DNA of 64,000 nucleotides from Phoenix dactylifera (GCF_009389715.1 NC_052399.1:9984585-10048584); one strand, 5' to 3'; positions 22,690 to 35,710 are shown, numbered from the stretch's first letter. Translations and numbers: made by a program. Notes: generated from the sequence alone by a model not told the origin.

Positions 22690-23745
22690 ATATGGCTGAG
22701 CCGAGCTTAGAAGGTTAAGGCCAGAAGGCTGAGCACAGAAGTTGCCGAGCTCATCCAGGCCGAGCTCATCCAGGCTGCCGAGCTCAGAAGACTAAGGCCA
22801 GAAGGCCGAGCATAGAAGCTGTCGAGCCCATCCAGGCCGACCTCATAGGCCGAGCCGAGCTCAGAAGGCTAAGGCCAGAAGGCTGAGCACAGAAGCTGCC
22901 GAGCTCATCCAAGCTGCCGAGCTCAGAAGACTAAGGCCAGAAGGCCGAGCACAGAAGCTGCCGAGCTCATCCAGGCCGCCGAGCACAGAAGGCTGCCGAG
23001 CTCATTCAGGCCGCCGAGCTCAGAAGGCTAAGGCCAGAAGGCCGAGCACAGAAGCTGTCGAGCCCATCCAGGCCGAGCTCATAGGCTGAGCCGAGCTCAG
23101 AAGGCTGCCGAGCTCATCCAGGCTGCCGAGCTCAGAAGACTAAGGCTAGAAGGCCGAGCACAGAAGCTGCCGAGCTCATCCAGGCCGCCGAGCACAGAAG
23201 GCTGCCGAGCTCATCCAGGTTGCCGAGCTCAGAAGACTAAGGCCAGAAGGCCGAGCATAGAAGCTGTCGAGCCCATCCAGGCCGAGCTCATAGGCCGAGC
23301 CGAGCTCAGAAGGCTGCCAAGCTCATCCAGGCCGCCGAGCTCAGAAGGCTAAGGCCAGAAGGCTGAGCATAGAAGCTGTCGAGCCCATCCAGGCCGAGCC
23401 GAGCTCAGAAGGCTGCCGAGCTCATCCAGGCTGCCGAGCTCAGAAGACTAAGGCCAGAAGGCCGAGCACAGAAACTGTCGAGCCCATCCAGGCCGAGCTC
23501 ATAGGCCGAGCCGAGCTCAGAAGGCTGAGCACAGAAGCTGCCGAGCTCATCCAGACTGCCGAGCTCAGAAGACTAAGGCCAGAAGGCCGAGCACAGAAGC
23601 TGCCGAGCTCATCCAGGCTGCCGAGCTCAAAAGGCTAAGGCCTAGAAGGCCGAGCACAGAAGCTGCCGAGCTCATCCAGAAGGTTGCCGAGCACAGAAGG
23701 CTAATCATAGAAGGCCGAGCTGACCTCAAAAGGCCGACCTCGTCC
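22690..23745 (+). repeat. GCCGAGCTC-rich tandem array in the 3' LTR of family B
   Basis: Same unit types as in the 5' LTR, uninterrupted here, about 1.05 kb. It lies in U3, upstream of the TATA box at 24093. Its order of units differs from the 5' LTR, so the two arrays have changed independently or by unequal exchange since insertion. Confidence 0.88.
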
Positions 23746-24428
23746 ACATGCTGCGGCCATGCCCTGCAACAGTCTTACCGCACCATGCTTTGCTTGCCGG
23801 CCACGCCATGGCATATCAACCAGGGACCATACCCTGCTACGACCGCCAACAATCATCACGCGTGGCCTCTCCAGACCTCCAACTTACTCCACAATTAATG
23901 CGCACGTCGCCTGCTGCCTACGGATCTCCAGTTCTCCATGGCAAATCAGCACGGCAGTGTTCAATCAGCTGGGACAATTTCCTGACTCCGATGTGGTCTC
24001 CCACTACAGCATTAATTCGCCTGATCGTGCGGCATGCTCAAACTGTACGACGACCTCGCTCCATCATCTCACAGGTAATCCAGCACCTCTCTATAAAAGG
24101 AGAACCACTCCATTTTAGAGGGGGCTGGCTGGCTGGTAGGTAAAAAAAACTCTGATTCATACTATTTCCTCCAAGAACACATTGGCTCCCTCTGACTTAG
24201 GCATCGGAGGGCCGGTGCCGGAAAGCCCGGCCACCGGCTTCTTGCAGGTTCCCCCGGAAGGAGCCGCACGCTGACGATCCACCGCCCACCGTTCTCGCTC
24301 ACAACCCCCCCCCCCCCCCGGAAGGACGCTGCCAGACGACGAACCGCCGTCCGTCGATTCTCCCACCGAAGCTCCTCCTCTTTCTCGGTTCGCGGCCGAC
24401 CCCGGGTCCAATTTCCAGCAACAATATT

Positions 24429-27400
24429 GAACACTAGGTGGCATTAGAAGGTGCCAAATAGCTTGGGGGGTCAACCTCATGTTGTTGCCAAACATTTCTA
24501 CGTGCCTCATCAAATGCACCTACAAGCTGAAGAGCAGGTATTGATTTGGGACATGATAAGAGAATCCAATGACCTGCCATTTGGATATTTGATGATCCTC
24601 TAGCTGAGGCTGTGCTAAGAGATGAATCCCAAGAAACTAATGCATGTAACTATGGAGGGTCATGGGATTATATCCAAAGGCTAGAAGGTGATGAGAAACA
24701 ATCTTCATGAAGTTAGTAAACTGGAAGGTGGTAGTGGGAATGATAAACTGAAAAACTCTTAACTAATTACGACATTCGAAACACTTCGTAAATTATTAAA
24801 CCTATCCATGACTTATTCAATATTTCGTCAATTTTGTGAATTATGTTTGACATATGGACTCATAAATTTGTATATACCAATGATGTTTTAAGTTGCAGTT
24901 AGTGGTGGTGGTTTAATTTTTTGTTTGTTAATTTTGCTTCATCATAAATGTTTTTGGAGGCATTAGCATATAAGTTTATCAAAGAAATCACATATTTTAG
25001 ATTTTTTTTTAATAACATTTTACGTATTTCTGAAGTTTAGAATCTAATCCCTTAAACACTCCAAAGACAAAAACTTGTGCCCCTGAGGGAGATGAATTGC
25101 CGCTCTTCAAACTTGTATTACTTTTAGTATCAAAAAATCGAAGAAGTAAAGAACTGGAAAATTTCATACTTGACAATAAAATAGTGGGAAAAAAAGATTG
25201 TAGTATAATGAAGGGGAGCCAGAGAAAACAAAATTTTTGTGTGGCACTGTCCAATTTCTTGCTATTTCACAGGTAGCAGCAGATCAAATACTGCAGAAGA
25301 GGGCACCGTGGCAGGCTTGGTAGGTGATAGTTTTCCCACTCTGACCAAACCCTTTTCTCATTGGCTTGCATTCTATAATTAGATTTGGTTCATTTTTTTA
25401 AGTTCTAGCTGCCTACGAGTTTGCAATGCTATAAATAATTTATTTTTAGAGTCATGAGTTAGATAACAATGAATCTGACGATGATTTGATATCTAAGAAC
25501 ATCACAACCGCATGGCCCAGCTTCTAGTTTAGTTGGGAATTAAAGAACTGGAAATTTTTCTGAGCAAACAAAGAAGTGGAAACTTCATGTTCGCATTTGT
25601 TTACTCAATTCTGGCCCCTCACCCTTTCTTCATGTTGTCTCCTCAAAAAAAATAATAATAATAATAATAAATAAATAAAAAAGGTAATAGTAATGACGAT
25701 GACCTTGAAGACTTTGAGTTGGTCAAACACTGTTACCATGGAAGCAAACGTCTAGTGGATTAAGCAACCCTTTGTCAAAGAGATGGGAAGGGTGGGTTTG
25801 AAAAGTAAGGAACCAAGGACATGACAGCATCACAAAAACAGGGTAGTTGGTCCACACGTACGGAGATTTCGCATGGGTAGAGGAGAAAACGAGAACATGA
25901 CAGGATTTCCTCTCAAATTATTTGAATGACAACTCCAAATGAACGATACTAAGAAGAGAAAAGATCTTCCATCTTAAGATAGGTACAGGTTATTTCACCT
26001 TGAATCATAGTCTAGTATGGAGTGAGATCTAAGGTCAGAGCACTGTTGCTATCAACCATAAATAGGTAGAAACAGTGCTAAAGATCTATAGTAAATTTAT
26101 TAGCATGAATGGTCGTCAAAAAATCAAAAAGAAATTTGTTCAGAGAAATAAGCAAAAAAAACTTATTAACAAGGAAATACAAAAACTAGATCATGTTACA
26201 GCAACATTTTTGTTATCTCCAGAAATTAGCAATTCAGAGCTCTAGTCGTCAGAATATTTCAATGTCGCTTATAATATTTTGATGCTGCAGTGGAGTTAGC
26301 GAAGGGAGATGGTGCAGGAAACACCCAAAATATCCATCCCCTACAGCGCCTCCTGAAATACATTCTCCATAGGTGATGTATACCCTCCCTTCTATGAGCT
26401 GAAAAGTAGGCACCACCTTAAGGATCACTTCAAGATATCCACTCATTCCACTTGCATAGGAGGACAGCTTCAAGATGGGACCTGCCTCACATCTGATCTC
26501 TTTCCTCTGCATTCCTCTAACCTAGAAAGAGGAGAGATGGAGTTGACATGGATGGATCAAAGTTTAAGAATATTCAAAACACAATCACAATCCCTAGTTA
26601 TTAATCGTTCAACTAGCTCGGAATAAAAAAAAGGAAAATTAATAAAGCTTAACCACTGCATGCCACTGTGAGCTTAGAAGTGATAGTTCCCTAAATTTAT
26701 TCACAGAAAACATCATATTGCAAGAGAAGACCTATTAGAATAAAAAGTTATAGAGGTACGTACCACTATAGGTCAATGAAAGAGGAAGAATTACGACAAG
26801 GATTTTCCTTCCCCATGTTTCCTTCTCAATTGTTCTTGCATGCCTTCTTTTTCTCCCTTGCTTGCATCATTTGGTGAAGACAAGCATTGCAATAAGGTAA
26901 ACCAGAGTTAGAGGAAACCTCGCCAGCAACCACTTCAATCAGGCTAGAAATTTTCATATTCCGTAGGTTGCCTCTCTGGCTGAAGCGTCTTATCTGGTGG
27001 ACCACCCTTGATCTATAAATATGTAAACATGATCTCTCTTATGTCCCCCTTCTAAGAGGAGATAAACAGACAATGACCTCAGCTAACCGACTGCCTCATA
27101 AACTTGTGTTTTGACCACAATAATGCTATTGAGTGCTGTTCATTCCACATATACATCCCGAAGTAATTTGCTAGTAGATGTTTTCTTACATTACGACCTC
27201 GAGGCATGACAGTGGGGAAAAGAAAAGGCATAAAAAGACAAGGCTCGTTCAGATGCTTATGTTATAATTTCTGCTTCCCTCCTGTCTAATATGCATATCT
27301 ATGAAGAAGCAATTTAGGCACATAAAAATTTTGACTTTTAGCATGTACCAACAAAAAATTTGATACAAGATCAGATGATGCATGGTCTATTGATCTTAGA

Positions 27401-30349
27401 ATACATCTACAAGGGGGGAGGGATTCATGGATGCCTCCCTCCCTCCCTCCCTCCCTCCTCTGGTGTCATGAATGCAAAATGAAGAGATCTGGCAAATGAA
27501 AAATGTACACGTTACCAAAGATTTAATTATTCATTGTAGGTTTCCTTGAATTACATGATGAAGGCATCGGACGGTTAAACTAACGCAACAGGAGGGAAAA
27601 CATAGTGTGAGATCACTATCAAAGGAAGAAAAGAAATGATATTTGCATGAGTATATCACATCCTATGCATGTTGAGTCATATTCAAGTCATAATATTAAA
27701 ACCAACAAACCCTCCTAAGCTAATGAGCCTGACAACCGTATATGAGTTTTCTATTTGCAATAGGGTCAAAAGAAACGAAATGCTAACCTTGTCAGAACTT
27801 TACCATTTCAATGATAATGAGGGCAGATCCTCTCTCTCTTTTGAGGGGGTAAATCCTAGGAGCTTAGTGTTATGAAAGAGAGTTTGGAGCTGTCCTATGT
27901 CATAGGCCGGATCCAAATTAGAGCCATCATAATGTTGAAAAACGATTACGGTATTGATACATAGTCGTATAAGAAACAAATGAAAAACAACAAAAACTAT
28001 TCCTAAAAATTTTGATAATCATGATGACAGGAACAGTCATAAAATAAAAACAAGTAGATATTAAGGAAAAACAACATTAACAGCCTGATAAGAGTGAAAG
28101 ATTCAAGTACCTTGTAGTGCAAAATTGAAAGTGGGGAGTGTCAAATTTTGACTTCTTTCCCAAAGTCAAATGGGATCACACCATCATTTAGCAAGAAAAA
28201 GAAAAACCAAAATTTTATCCTATAGAAAGGGAATTGAATTTCCACGCCAAGCATAGGTGCAACCTCTATCATAGCTGTCATGTAAGTTGTACACCTTTCA
28301 CCTGGACTAAATAATATTCTATATTATTGGAATTTGACAGACTATGGTAATATTAACTGCTGCTCAAAGTCTCTAGTTTTCCATAAGTGTATTGAGAGAA
28401 GCATAACTGTAGCAATATTCTCCACCAGAAGTCATCAAATCGCCATTACAATAAAAAACAATTAAAACTAAGAAAGGCAGTTTTGCAACAGTGTACAGTT
28501 TAGGTTTTGAGCAAAGAACTTCCCCTAATGTTGGATTTGCTGAACCACTCCGCCCAACATCAAAAGAATCTTTTGCTTATGTGATTGATAATTTATTCGC
28601 TATGCTTATGGAAGTTTATTTTGCCAGCCACCTAATCTTTTTCTTTTGTATCCTTTTTTAGATTTAATTATGTGTGTCAGCCAGCAACTACTACGATTTT
28701 ATGTTTGCTCGACTACGATCAGTAATGACCTTAGACCCTAGCTGAGACTCATGGAAGCATAAGAATTAACTTATTTTATAGCATTCATCAACTTGATGGT
28801 TTGAACAAGGAAAATGATTAAGTCTATGTTCAATGTCTTAACTCATTTGATTCCGCGGTTAGGAATCGAGCATGTTAGCGGTCTTTTCCAGGGCTTGAGA
28901 ACAAGGGTTTTGATCCATCAATTGAAGAAGAGAATAGTAGGAATTTCCCCCTCTGGTTTCTGTTTTGACAACTTTGAGGTTGACTTGGAGTCATGGAATA
29001 CAGGATTAGAACATTAATAGGTCTAAAATTGTTATTAGTATCTGCATAAGAAGACAGGATTAGCAGATTTGTGCTGGTACCTAAGTCTAATGAGAGGAAC
29101 AAGGGCCACAACACTGTGGAAAAAAGATGAAATTGCCCTCGCAATTAAACATCAAGACTCCACACAGGCTTAGAATTATATAATCATAGTTATAACTCAA
29201 GATAAAAACAGTAAAAATTGTAAAATCTTCCTAATGAAATCCCCCAATGTGGATTCAAATCCATAGTGGTGCCCTGTATACATTGTGTGTGGCCATCATC
29301 ATTGATATGGCATGAATAAGTTGGTTAAAAATAACGTTCTACATCGGTGTCCTCAGCAAGGTACACACACACATGCACGCACCCCTCAAAGGGCATGTTT
29401 ATTTGCTGAGTACAAATTTCCACATACATGCACTTATATTCTCAGAATTCTTTATTCTTTTATGCATTCTCATATAGTAAGCGCATAAATAATTGACTGG
29501 CCTGTATTAAACTGCACTAGTCGAGGATTTTAAGCACAAATCCATTTCACGTCAATAACCATTTGTGCTATGCCATAGGATAGTAATATATTAGCACATT
29601 AAGGGATGTGCCTTACCAAATTAAATTTTTTTTGCATGTAGTAGTCATCATGCAGAATACAAATATAGCAGATTCTATGAAAAGATCTGTTAATCGGCTA
29701 TCTATTTTTACCAATAGAGCAGTTAGAATATCAGCCAAACAATATTAAGAATCTAGATTATTTCAGGTCTGACCACATTTAAGCAAAATATGTTTCCATG
29801 TGGATGAAACCAAGTACATGGTTTCAGCGCAGTGGTTTTGCAGCCAACTGATTCTTAGATATTTTATAGTAACATCCTAAATACTTGTCAAAACCGACCA
29901 CTGCAATATCCTATAAGGTTCAGATACTCTGACAATAAAGAATCATGAATCATATGATGAGCACCATCGACTAGTGAACTGCTTAATGCCATTATCCAAT
30001 GACTTCACTGGTCCACTTCAAGTAAACTCTCAATGATTTAACTTACAATGTTCTTTTGTCCACTAGATCATGATACATTGTCATTCACACACATCATTGT
30101 ATCCAAGGGTACAGAGTCTTCTGGTCATTGATTGATCTACTTTAGCTTAATTGGATGTGATATGCGTGCGAAACGCTTGCACCTAATTCTCGAAGCATGC
30201 AGAGTCACAGCTGACCCACGTGCCCGAATTTCTGGACAATAGGCGCTAACCTTCGCCTATACAATCTGCTCTCCAAGAGACCTTTCAGATAAGTGCTCTA
30301 ATGCCCTGACAGACCATTATGTTGTCACCCACTGTGAACCTTCTCCATT
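24429..30349. other. Long AT-rich intergenic region
   Basis: Apart from the possible exon at 26249-26521, I see no supported gene, RNA gene or clear transposon. It holds an AAT/AAAT microsatellite at about 25650-25680 and a (CCCT)n tract at about 27441-27463. Short open frames (for example 27669-27875 and 28814-29017) have no recognisable similarity. Decayed elements cannot be excluded. Confidence 0.45.
26249..26521 (-). CDS. Possible terminal exon of an unrecognised gene
   Basis: On the minus strand a pyrimidine-rich acceptor (CTCCTCTTTCTAG, just right of 26521) precedes 90 codons ending in TGA. The text reads like folded protein: RKEIRCEAGPILKLSSYASG, GYLEVILKVVPTFQLIEGRV and YITYGECISGGAVGDGYFGC. 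I do not recognise the family and could not find upstream exons between 26.6 and 33 kb. It may be the last exon of a gene with very long introns, or a remnant. Confidence 0.35.
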   Translation of the reverse strand, partial: VRGMQRKEIRCEAGPILKLSSYASGMSGYLEVILKVVPTFQLIEGRVYITYGECISGGAVGDGYFGCFLHHLPSLTPLQHQNIISDIEIF

Positions 30350-30599
30350 CCTTAAGTATAGCCCTGACTTAGGCATCGGAAAGTCCCCCGCTGAACACAC
30401 TCCGGCAAGAGGACATTTTCGTCTTTGCTATTTCAAGTCGGAGCTCGGTCACAGATCAGGATCTTGGATGCAAACATCCATTCCGAAGCGGCCTCGAACA
30501 GGCTGCGGCGTCACACAATCTAAGCAGCTCACCGTCGAGCTTTCCAACATCTTTTCCCCGCTCATCGCCTGGGTCAAGCCGATCCTCAGCAGCAACAGG
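30350..30599 (+). mobile_element. Decayed LTR 3' part of a gypsy-type element
   Basis: CCTGACTTAGGCATCGGAAAG at about 30362 matches the R/U5 signature of the family A and B LTRs (TTAGGCATCGGAGG), and the segment ends CAGCAGCAACA at 30599, like their CCAGCAACA terminus. It is clearly more GC-rich than its surroundings. The left part is too diverged to place its start, and no internal region or TSD is visible. Confidence 0.5.
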
Positions 30600-30681
30600 A
30601 TGAATCTAATTATTTGACTAATAAATTTTGACCATGGTTGTGCTCTTTCCTGGACTTGTTTATTTTTACTAAAAATATTTA

Positions 30682-30892
30682 TTTTGGTGCATCTTTTTTC
30701 TTTTTTCAAACATGAGAGGGAAGTCCCACCTTATAAGTGTCTAGGCCAAATCTTGAACCCGCAAACCCAGAATTTTTGGTTAGGAAAACCCACCAAAAGT
30801 CGAGCATCTAGAAGGATAACACCATTCAAGACTCGAACATTGACCCCTTGCTTTACCACTAAGCTAAAACTCAGTTCACAGCTTTTGGTGCA
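30682..30892 (-). mobile_element. tRNA-derived SINE with 10-bp target-site duplication
   Basis: The element is 30692-30882, read on the minus strand. It has a tRNA-like head with an A-box-like TAGCTTAGTGG and a B-box-like GTTCGAGTCT, a body, and an A-rich tail GAAAAAAGAAAAAAGA. A perfect 10-bp direct repeat TTTTGGTGCA flanks it (30682-30691 and 30883-30892). Length 191 bp. It shares layout but not sequence with the SINE at 15.8 kb. Confidence 0.82.
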
Positions 30893-33599
30893 ATTGATGC
30901 ATGCATAACACTATCTAACGGACTATCTGATCTATGTAGCAACCTAATACTAGAGATGGGAGCCAAATAGCCTCAGTTCACGAAAATACAACATCCTCTC
31001 TTTTTAATTCTTTAATGTCATTGACTCACATAACACTCATTTTCAATAATTAAGGAGCCACTCTTTCAAGGCAAGCTCACATGTTAACACAAGTAAAAGC
31101 TAAGGAATGCCACAGCTTAGTAGCAACATATCAAAACTTTTTTATTGGGTTCAACTTGCTGCATGAATTGTCATTGACTAGCACTCCCCTAACGGTTCAA
31201 GCATTCTAGGTTTCTTGCCACATGACTCTATCTAAATTATGCTCCTTTATAGTTTTACTCCATCTAAATTAAGATGATGGTAATATTTTAAAAAGAAAAA
31301 AAAACAGCTTATAATATGGTTTATCTTCTATTTATGCTTCTTAGTCTTCCTAAATTCCTAAAAATTTCTTGAATTGTTGCTTCACAAAGTTGACACCTTT
31401 GGAATTACAATTTGGTGAAGCTATGGACTTGCTATGCTTGTCTATCTTTAGTTTGCAAACATTATTCACCAGAAAGTTTTTCCTTGAAAAGTTAACACCA
31501 TTTCACAGGATACTGTTTTCATGTTTATATAAAATGCCATTGAAATTTATCCTGAATGAAGCATCTAATTCTTCAATTTCTAGCATCATTATGAACTTGG
31601 CATCTGATTATAGCAACTCTCCTCCAAACAAATTGGGTTCTGAACATAGTTAAGACATGAGATATCAAAATGTGTTGATAGTTTAAAAGGAACAAAGGAC
31701 TGTAAAACCATCACATACAAGAACAAGACCAATTTCTAAGGAAGGCAAGCAAGGTTCTTATCTCATAATATTGTATTGACTCTGTTTTCATAAAGACACC
31801 AAGAATCCAGGTTCCTTCCACATTTCCAATAATTTACAACATGGAAAAAATTTCTGTGATTTATTATGGTTGCTGGGTACGACTTAAAGGAAGATTTATC
31901 TATAGGAATATAATGCGTTCATAAAAGGAACAAGGTGGACCAAGAGCAAATAAGCAAATATGTGTTTAGGATCCTCTTCTGTTATTCTACTTACGCTGCA
32001 AATTTTGGGTCAAAATAAAGCAGGCAATATATAACAAATAATTGTGGGTCCAGATTTTTTTTATGAACTACCATGTCACAGATCCTACTGACATGATAGT
32101 TAAGGGAAAAAACCCTTTACTTGCCAACCTACTGAACAGCCTAATCTATATTAAGTGATACAGATAATCCAAATTATAACAGTAAATACATCAAAAGGAT
32201 TTTAATAGGAAGTCAAAGACTCACCAAAAGGGAAACATTGTATGAAAACGATGATGGATCCCCATGTCGGGCATGTTCATCAATCAAACTTTAATATGAA
32301 GCACCTCTAAATCTAGAGCCTATTTAATCCTCACCCAAGAAAGCACTGTTGCTAAATTCCTGTGTGGGTAGATGGCTAGATTTCTGGCACCAGATTCTAG
32401 GCAGCGTCAATCATAGGTCCACATGAAGTGAAAGGCATTTATCTTTGTTCGGATATAGTCATGGATAAACAACTTTGGGGAGTAATCTCTCCATATATTT
32501 ATATATGTCACTGATCTCTTTCATTGCAAATTTCACTTAGTATGAGTACAAGACTCCATTAGTCCAACAGACCTACGATTAGGCTATTCATTGACGTTAT
32601 TGCGAACACTAGCTCATGTTGCAGATCAATCATCCTTATGCAGATAATTTAATGCAAAGCAAAGGTAAATGCAGATGCATCTCCTAGGCTTGACTTTTGT
32701 AGCATAGTGACCATCTTTATGGTAATAAGGTTCAACTAAGACTACACTGTCCAAGCCCAATCAGGATATCAGATCAGGTGAAGCTGATCAGTCTGGAATT
32801 TGGGTTGGATTTGGGTAGGAAACAGAAAATCACTAACTAATTTTTTGGCTTGATTCAGTTAAGGTTAACGGAGTGGAATAGCCAAACCCATCTTAAATTT
32901 GATCCAAGTTAATACATGACAACCATGTGTGTGTGTGTGTAATGATATTTAAGACAAAATATAAAGCAAAAATTAAAGAGCGACAATTGATAGAGAAGCA
33001 CTAGGACCATGATCTACTTAGCGTTGCTGAAGAAAACATTTTATGGAAGCGGCTTGGACACCTATGTCTTCTGGTGTCAACAATGGCATTCATGAGAATG
33101 GATGGACGTTTATCATGATTAGGCGACAACGATATGTCTCATACCACTTGCCTCCATAATTATAAGTCAGGAAAGTTGATAGGAGTAAAGGAAGAACAAA
33201 TTAGATCGGATATGTTGAGTTTGAATCACTCAATAATAAAAGCATCAGACAAGCAATATCTCCAATGACTTTGGGGTAATCTAATGTATGTTCCACTAAA
33301 GCAGTGCATCTGATGCTGATCATTTTTTTCCTACAAAGTAGTTACTCACTGCAGCAGCTTACAACCGGACAGCATGCATACAGGATATTGTGCTATAACT
33401 TCAGAAAATCAAATATGGATTCATTCAATCAACAGAGAAATAAGCACAACAAAAAAAAAATATAAGTTAAAATTTTCATACACCTATACCAGAGGAAATT
33501 GTTCAAATAAAAAATAGCCAAATAAACCATATATGATTTACCTGGTCTAGAAAAGTGCTTGCAGTCAGAAAATTAAGGTCAAAATGGACTATTCATCAT
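30893..33599. other. AT-rich spacer
   Basis: No supported gene. A plus frame of 94 codons (31369-31653) is open but unrecognised. A (GT)n tract lies at about 32925-32941. Nothing else of note was seen. Confidence 0.45.
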
Positions 33600-34673
33600 C
33601 ACAATGTTCCGCCCTATCTAAAGCATTAATGGTGTCTACACATAATCCCTCAGGTATTAAACACTGCACAGCTCGTAATCATTTAAAATCATCCACATTG
33701 GCCCAATTCCCTGTCTCCTCTCATTGGCCAGAATCTCTCGGCTCCTTATCGATTCCTTCGTAAAACAACCGGAATCGGCCAATCGGGCAAACCTCACAGC
33801 ACTGCTGTCGTATATGATTGGCCTACTCCAGACCCGGAGATAGAAATCGGTTGCCCTGGCTTGGTGGATCCTGATCTGGTGAGAGGCCAGCATGAACAAA
33901 CAATCATTCACATCTTCTAGCAGGATTGATCCCTGAACGGGCCAGCAAAGATGCGGCAACTCATGAGCCGATGTACAAAGGTGCTCGGATCCGGCGTTTT
34001 AGGTAGACCTCACAAGTATTAAGATCTGAAAGAGTGAAATCCCCCTCGCCCTCTTCAGAAACCCTAAAATACTTCACCAAAACCGCACATTCCTTGTTCC
34101 TGAAACCCAGCGAGTCCCGGACGCCCGCAAGATTCAATTTTTCCGCATGCAGGACCTTGATCTCCTCCATTTCTTCGACCAAAACGCTCGGATCTTTCTT
34201 TGATGCTTTGTTTTTGAAGGAAAACCCTCTTCCTCGGCATCGGCTCCGATTTGGCGCTCTCCAGGTCTTCTTTCAACTCGGAGATGGCCTTGATAGAGGA
34301 GCCGACCTCGTAGGAGGGCAATAGTAGGAGTTCTCGGCAACGATGCGATCCAGATCGGCGATGGAGCCGGAGACGTTCTCGAGCTCGGGCTTGAGGTTGG
34401 GGGCCGAGGCCGGATCGAAGGCGAGGGCGTGGCAGCGGGCGAGGGCAGCCTCGATGGAGAGCTTGGAATCGGAAAAACAGTCGGGAAGGAGCGGACGGAC
34501 TCCAAGGCACGGAAGGCGGCGGCGGAGTCGGAGCGGCGAGCGATGGACTGCTGGAGGCGGGAGTGGTGGAGGTTGGAGAGGCGCTCGAACATGGCGGCGC
34601 GCTTCTTCTGGGCGATAGGATCTAGAGTTTCGGAGGGGAATGGGTTCGGCTGAGAACGGTCTTCTTCCTCCAT
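33600..34673 (-). pseudogene. TBCC: Tubulin-folding cofactor C (TBCC/PORCINO), disabled copy
   Basis: An intact gene would fold alpha/beta-tubulin dimers as the GTPase-activating cofactor. The start is MEEEDRSQPNPF at 34673. The N-terminal helical domain follows in pieces (KKRAAMFERLSNLHHSRLQQ, then ALARCHALAFDPASAP in another frame, then EMEEIKVLHAEKLNLAGVRD in a third). The C-CAP/cofactor C domain is at about 33950-33680 (VQGSILLEDVNDCLFMLASH, IRIHQARATDFYLRV), and close to the end NWANVDDFK is followed by TGA where the family has Trp. At least four frame slips and this stop show it is dead. It is co-linear and intronless; as far as I recall the plant gene also lacks introns, so this need not be a retrocopy. 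Confidence 0.87.
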
Positions 34674-35490
34674 TGCGGTCTTTGTTTAATTCGAAGGCGG
34701 AAACCCGCGAATCCTCGGGGAAACAAGGCGGGAGCGGAGTGGAGATGGAGCAGGTGAGAGGAAGGGCTTACGACCTTACCAGAATTATGCACATGCCCAG
34801 CACGTGAAGTTCCATTTCAATATCTATCCCAATCCAAGCTTTGCCCTTTTCTTTCATTTCATGTTTTGGGTTGCAAGATCAAAGTGAAAGGGTGAAGGGG
34901 GGGCTAAAGGAGAGTGTAAATTAGAGGGAACAGGATCTTGGGCATGGCTTTTATTCGAACTAAGTGAGAGAAATGTTGGGGTTTGAGAACTTTGGGCATG
35001 AGAGAAAAAGGAGAAGAAAAAAATAGGTGGGAAGTTTTTTCTCCTTAGTTTCTCTTCCAGTTTCCTCTTATTTAACCCTTCAAATGACAGATTCTAAACT
35101 TTGGAATAATGATCTCTCACAAAGGGACAAACAAATGAGGAATTCTTACTTTCTCTTTTATCTTTCTTTCCAAATCTCATGATCCAAACAAGGCATGAGA
35201 GGAGGGGGGTAGGGGTTGGAGGGAGAGAGAGACAGAGAGCAAGGTGGAGTAGTTTTAATTAGAGCAACGAGGATGGAGGAATAAGAGTTTCGGCGTGTCC
35301 TTTAATTTTCTCTTATATTTTTGGTAGACATAATTTATTCATACTTTGTGACATTTCTAAGATAACTCTTTACTTAGCATGGAGATCATATTCATACATT
35401 GATAGGATCCACATGTTTGCAAGATTATGCAATTAGTCAAGCAGATGTAAGTTACAATAAACAGACACTTTAGTGGGTGAGTTGGTGAGC
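34674..35490. other. Spacer
   Basis: The former 5' flank of the TBCC copy, then AG-rich and AT-rich DNA. A GAGAGAGAGACAGAGAG tract lies near 35225. No gene is seen. Confidence 0.5.
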
Positions 35491-35710
35491 GGGTGCATCA
35501 AATTTCATGCACCTGGGGGGGTCATTGGGGAGTTTCGACGAACAGCAGGGGGTGTGATACATGGCTGCCCGTGAAGGGGGTCCGACACGGCCAGAGGCGG
35601 GGAAGCCTGACGGTCCAGCTATCCATATTCCGAAGGGTGCTGCGAAGGGCTGCTCTTGGGCGGAGGTGGGGAAAGAAGTAACTCGGTAGCCGGCTTGGAC
35701 ATGCCACTAG

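Larger units (their letters stand above)
18609..24428 (+). mobile_element. Non-autonomous LTR retrotransposon (family B, gypsy-like), with perfect TSD
   Basis: The element spans 18614-24423. The 5' LTR is 18614-21320 (2707 bp) and the 3' LTR 22629-24423 (1795 bp). Both start TGTTGGG and end TTTCCAGCAACA, with a 5-bp TSD ATATT at 18609-18613 and 24424-24428. Directly after the 5' LTR lies GTTGGCACTAGAGGAAGGG, in the primer-binding position. The 1.3-kb interior has only the first 102 codons of a gag-like frame and no protease, RT or integrase, so it must be mobilised in trans. The LTR 3' thirds resemble family A (shared text around the TATA box and TTAGGCATCGGAGGGCCGG), showing common descent. 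The 5' LTR is about 0.9 kb longer because of sequence trapped in its repeat array. Confidence 0.92.

Noticed and set aside
35492-35513. Inverted repeat GGTGCAT/ATGCACC at the LINE 5' edge
   Set aside because: A single 7-bp stem near a boundary that is itself uncertain; expected by chance in 64 kb.
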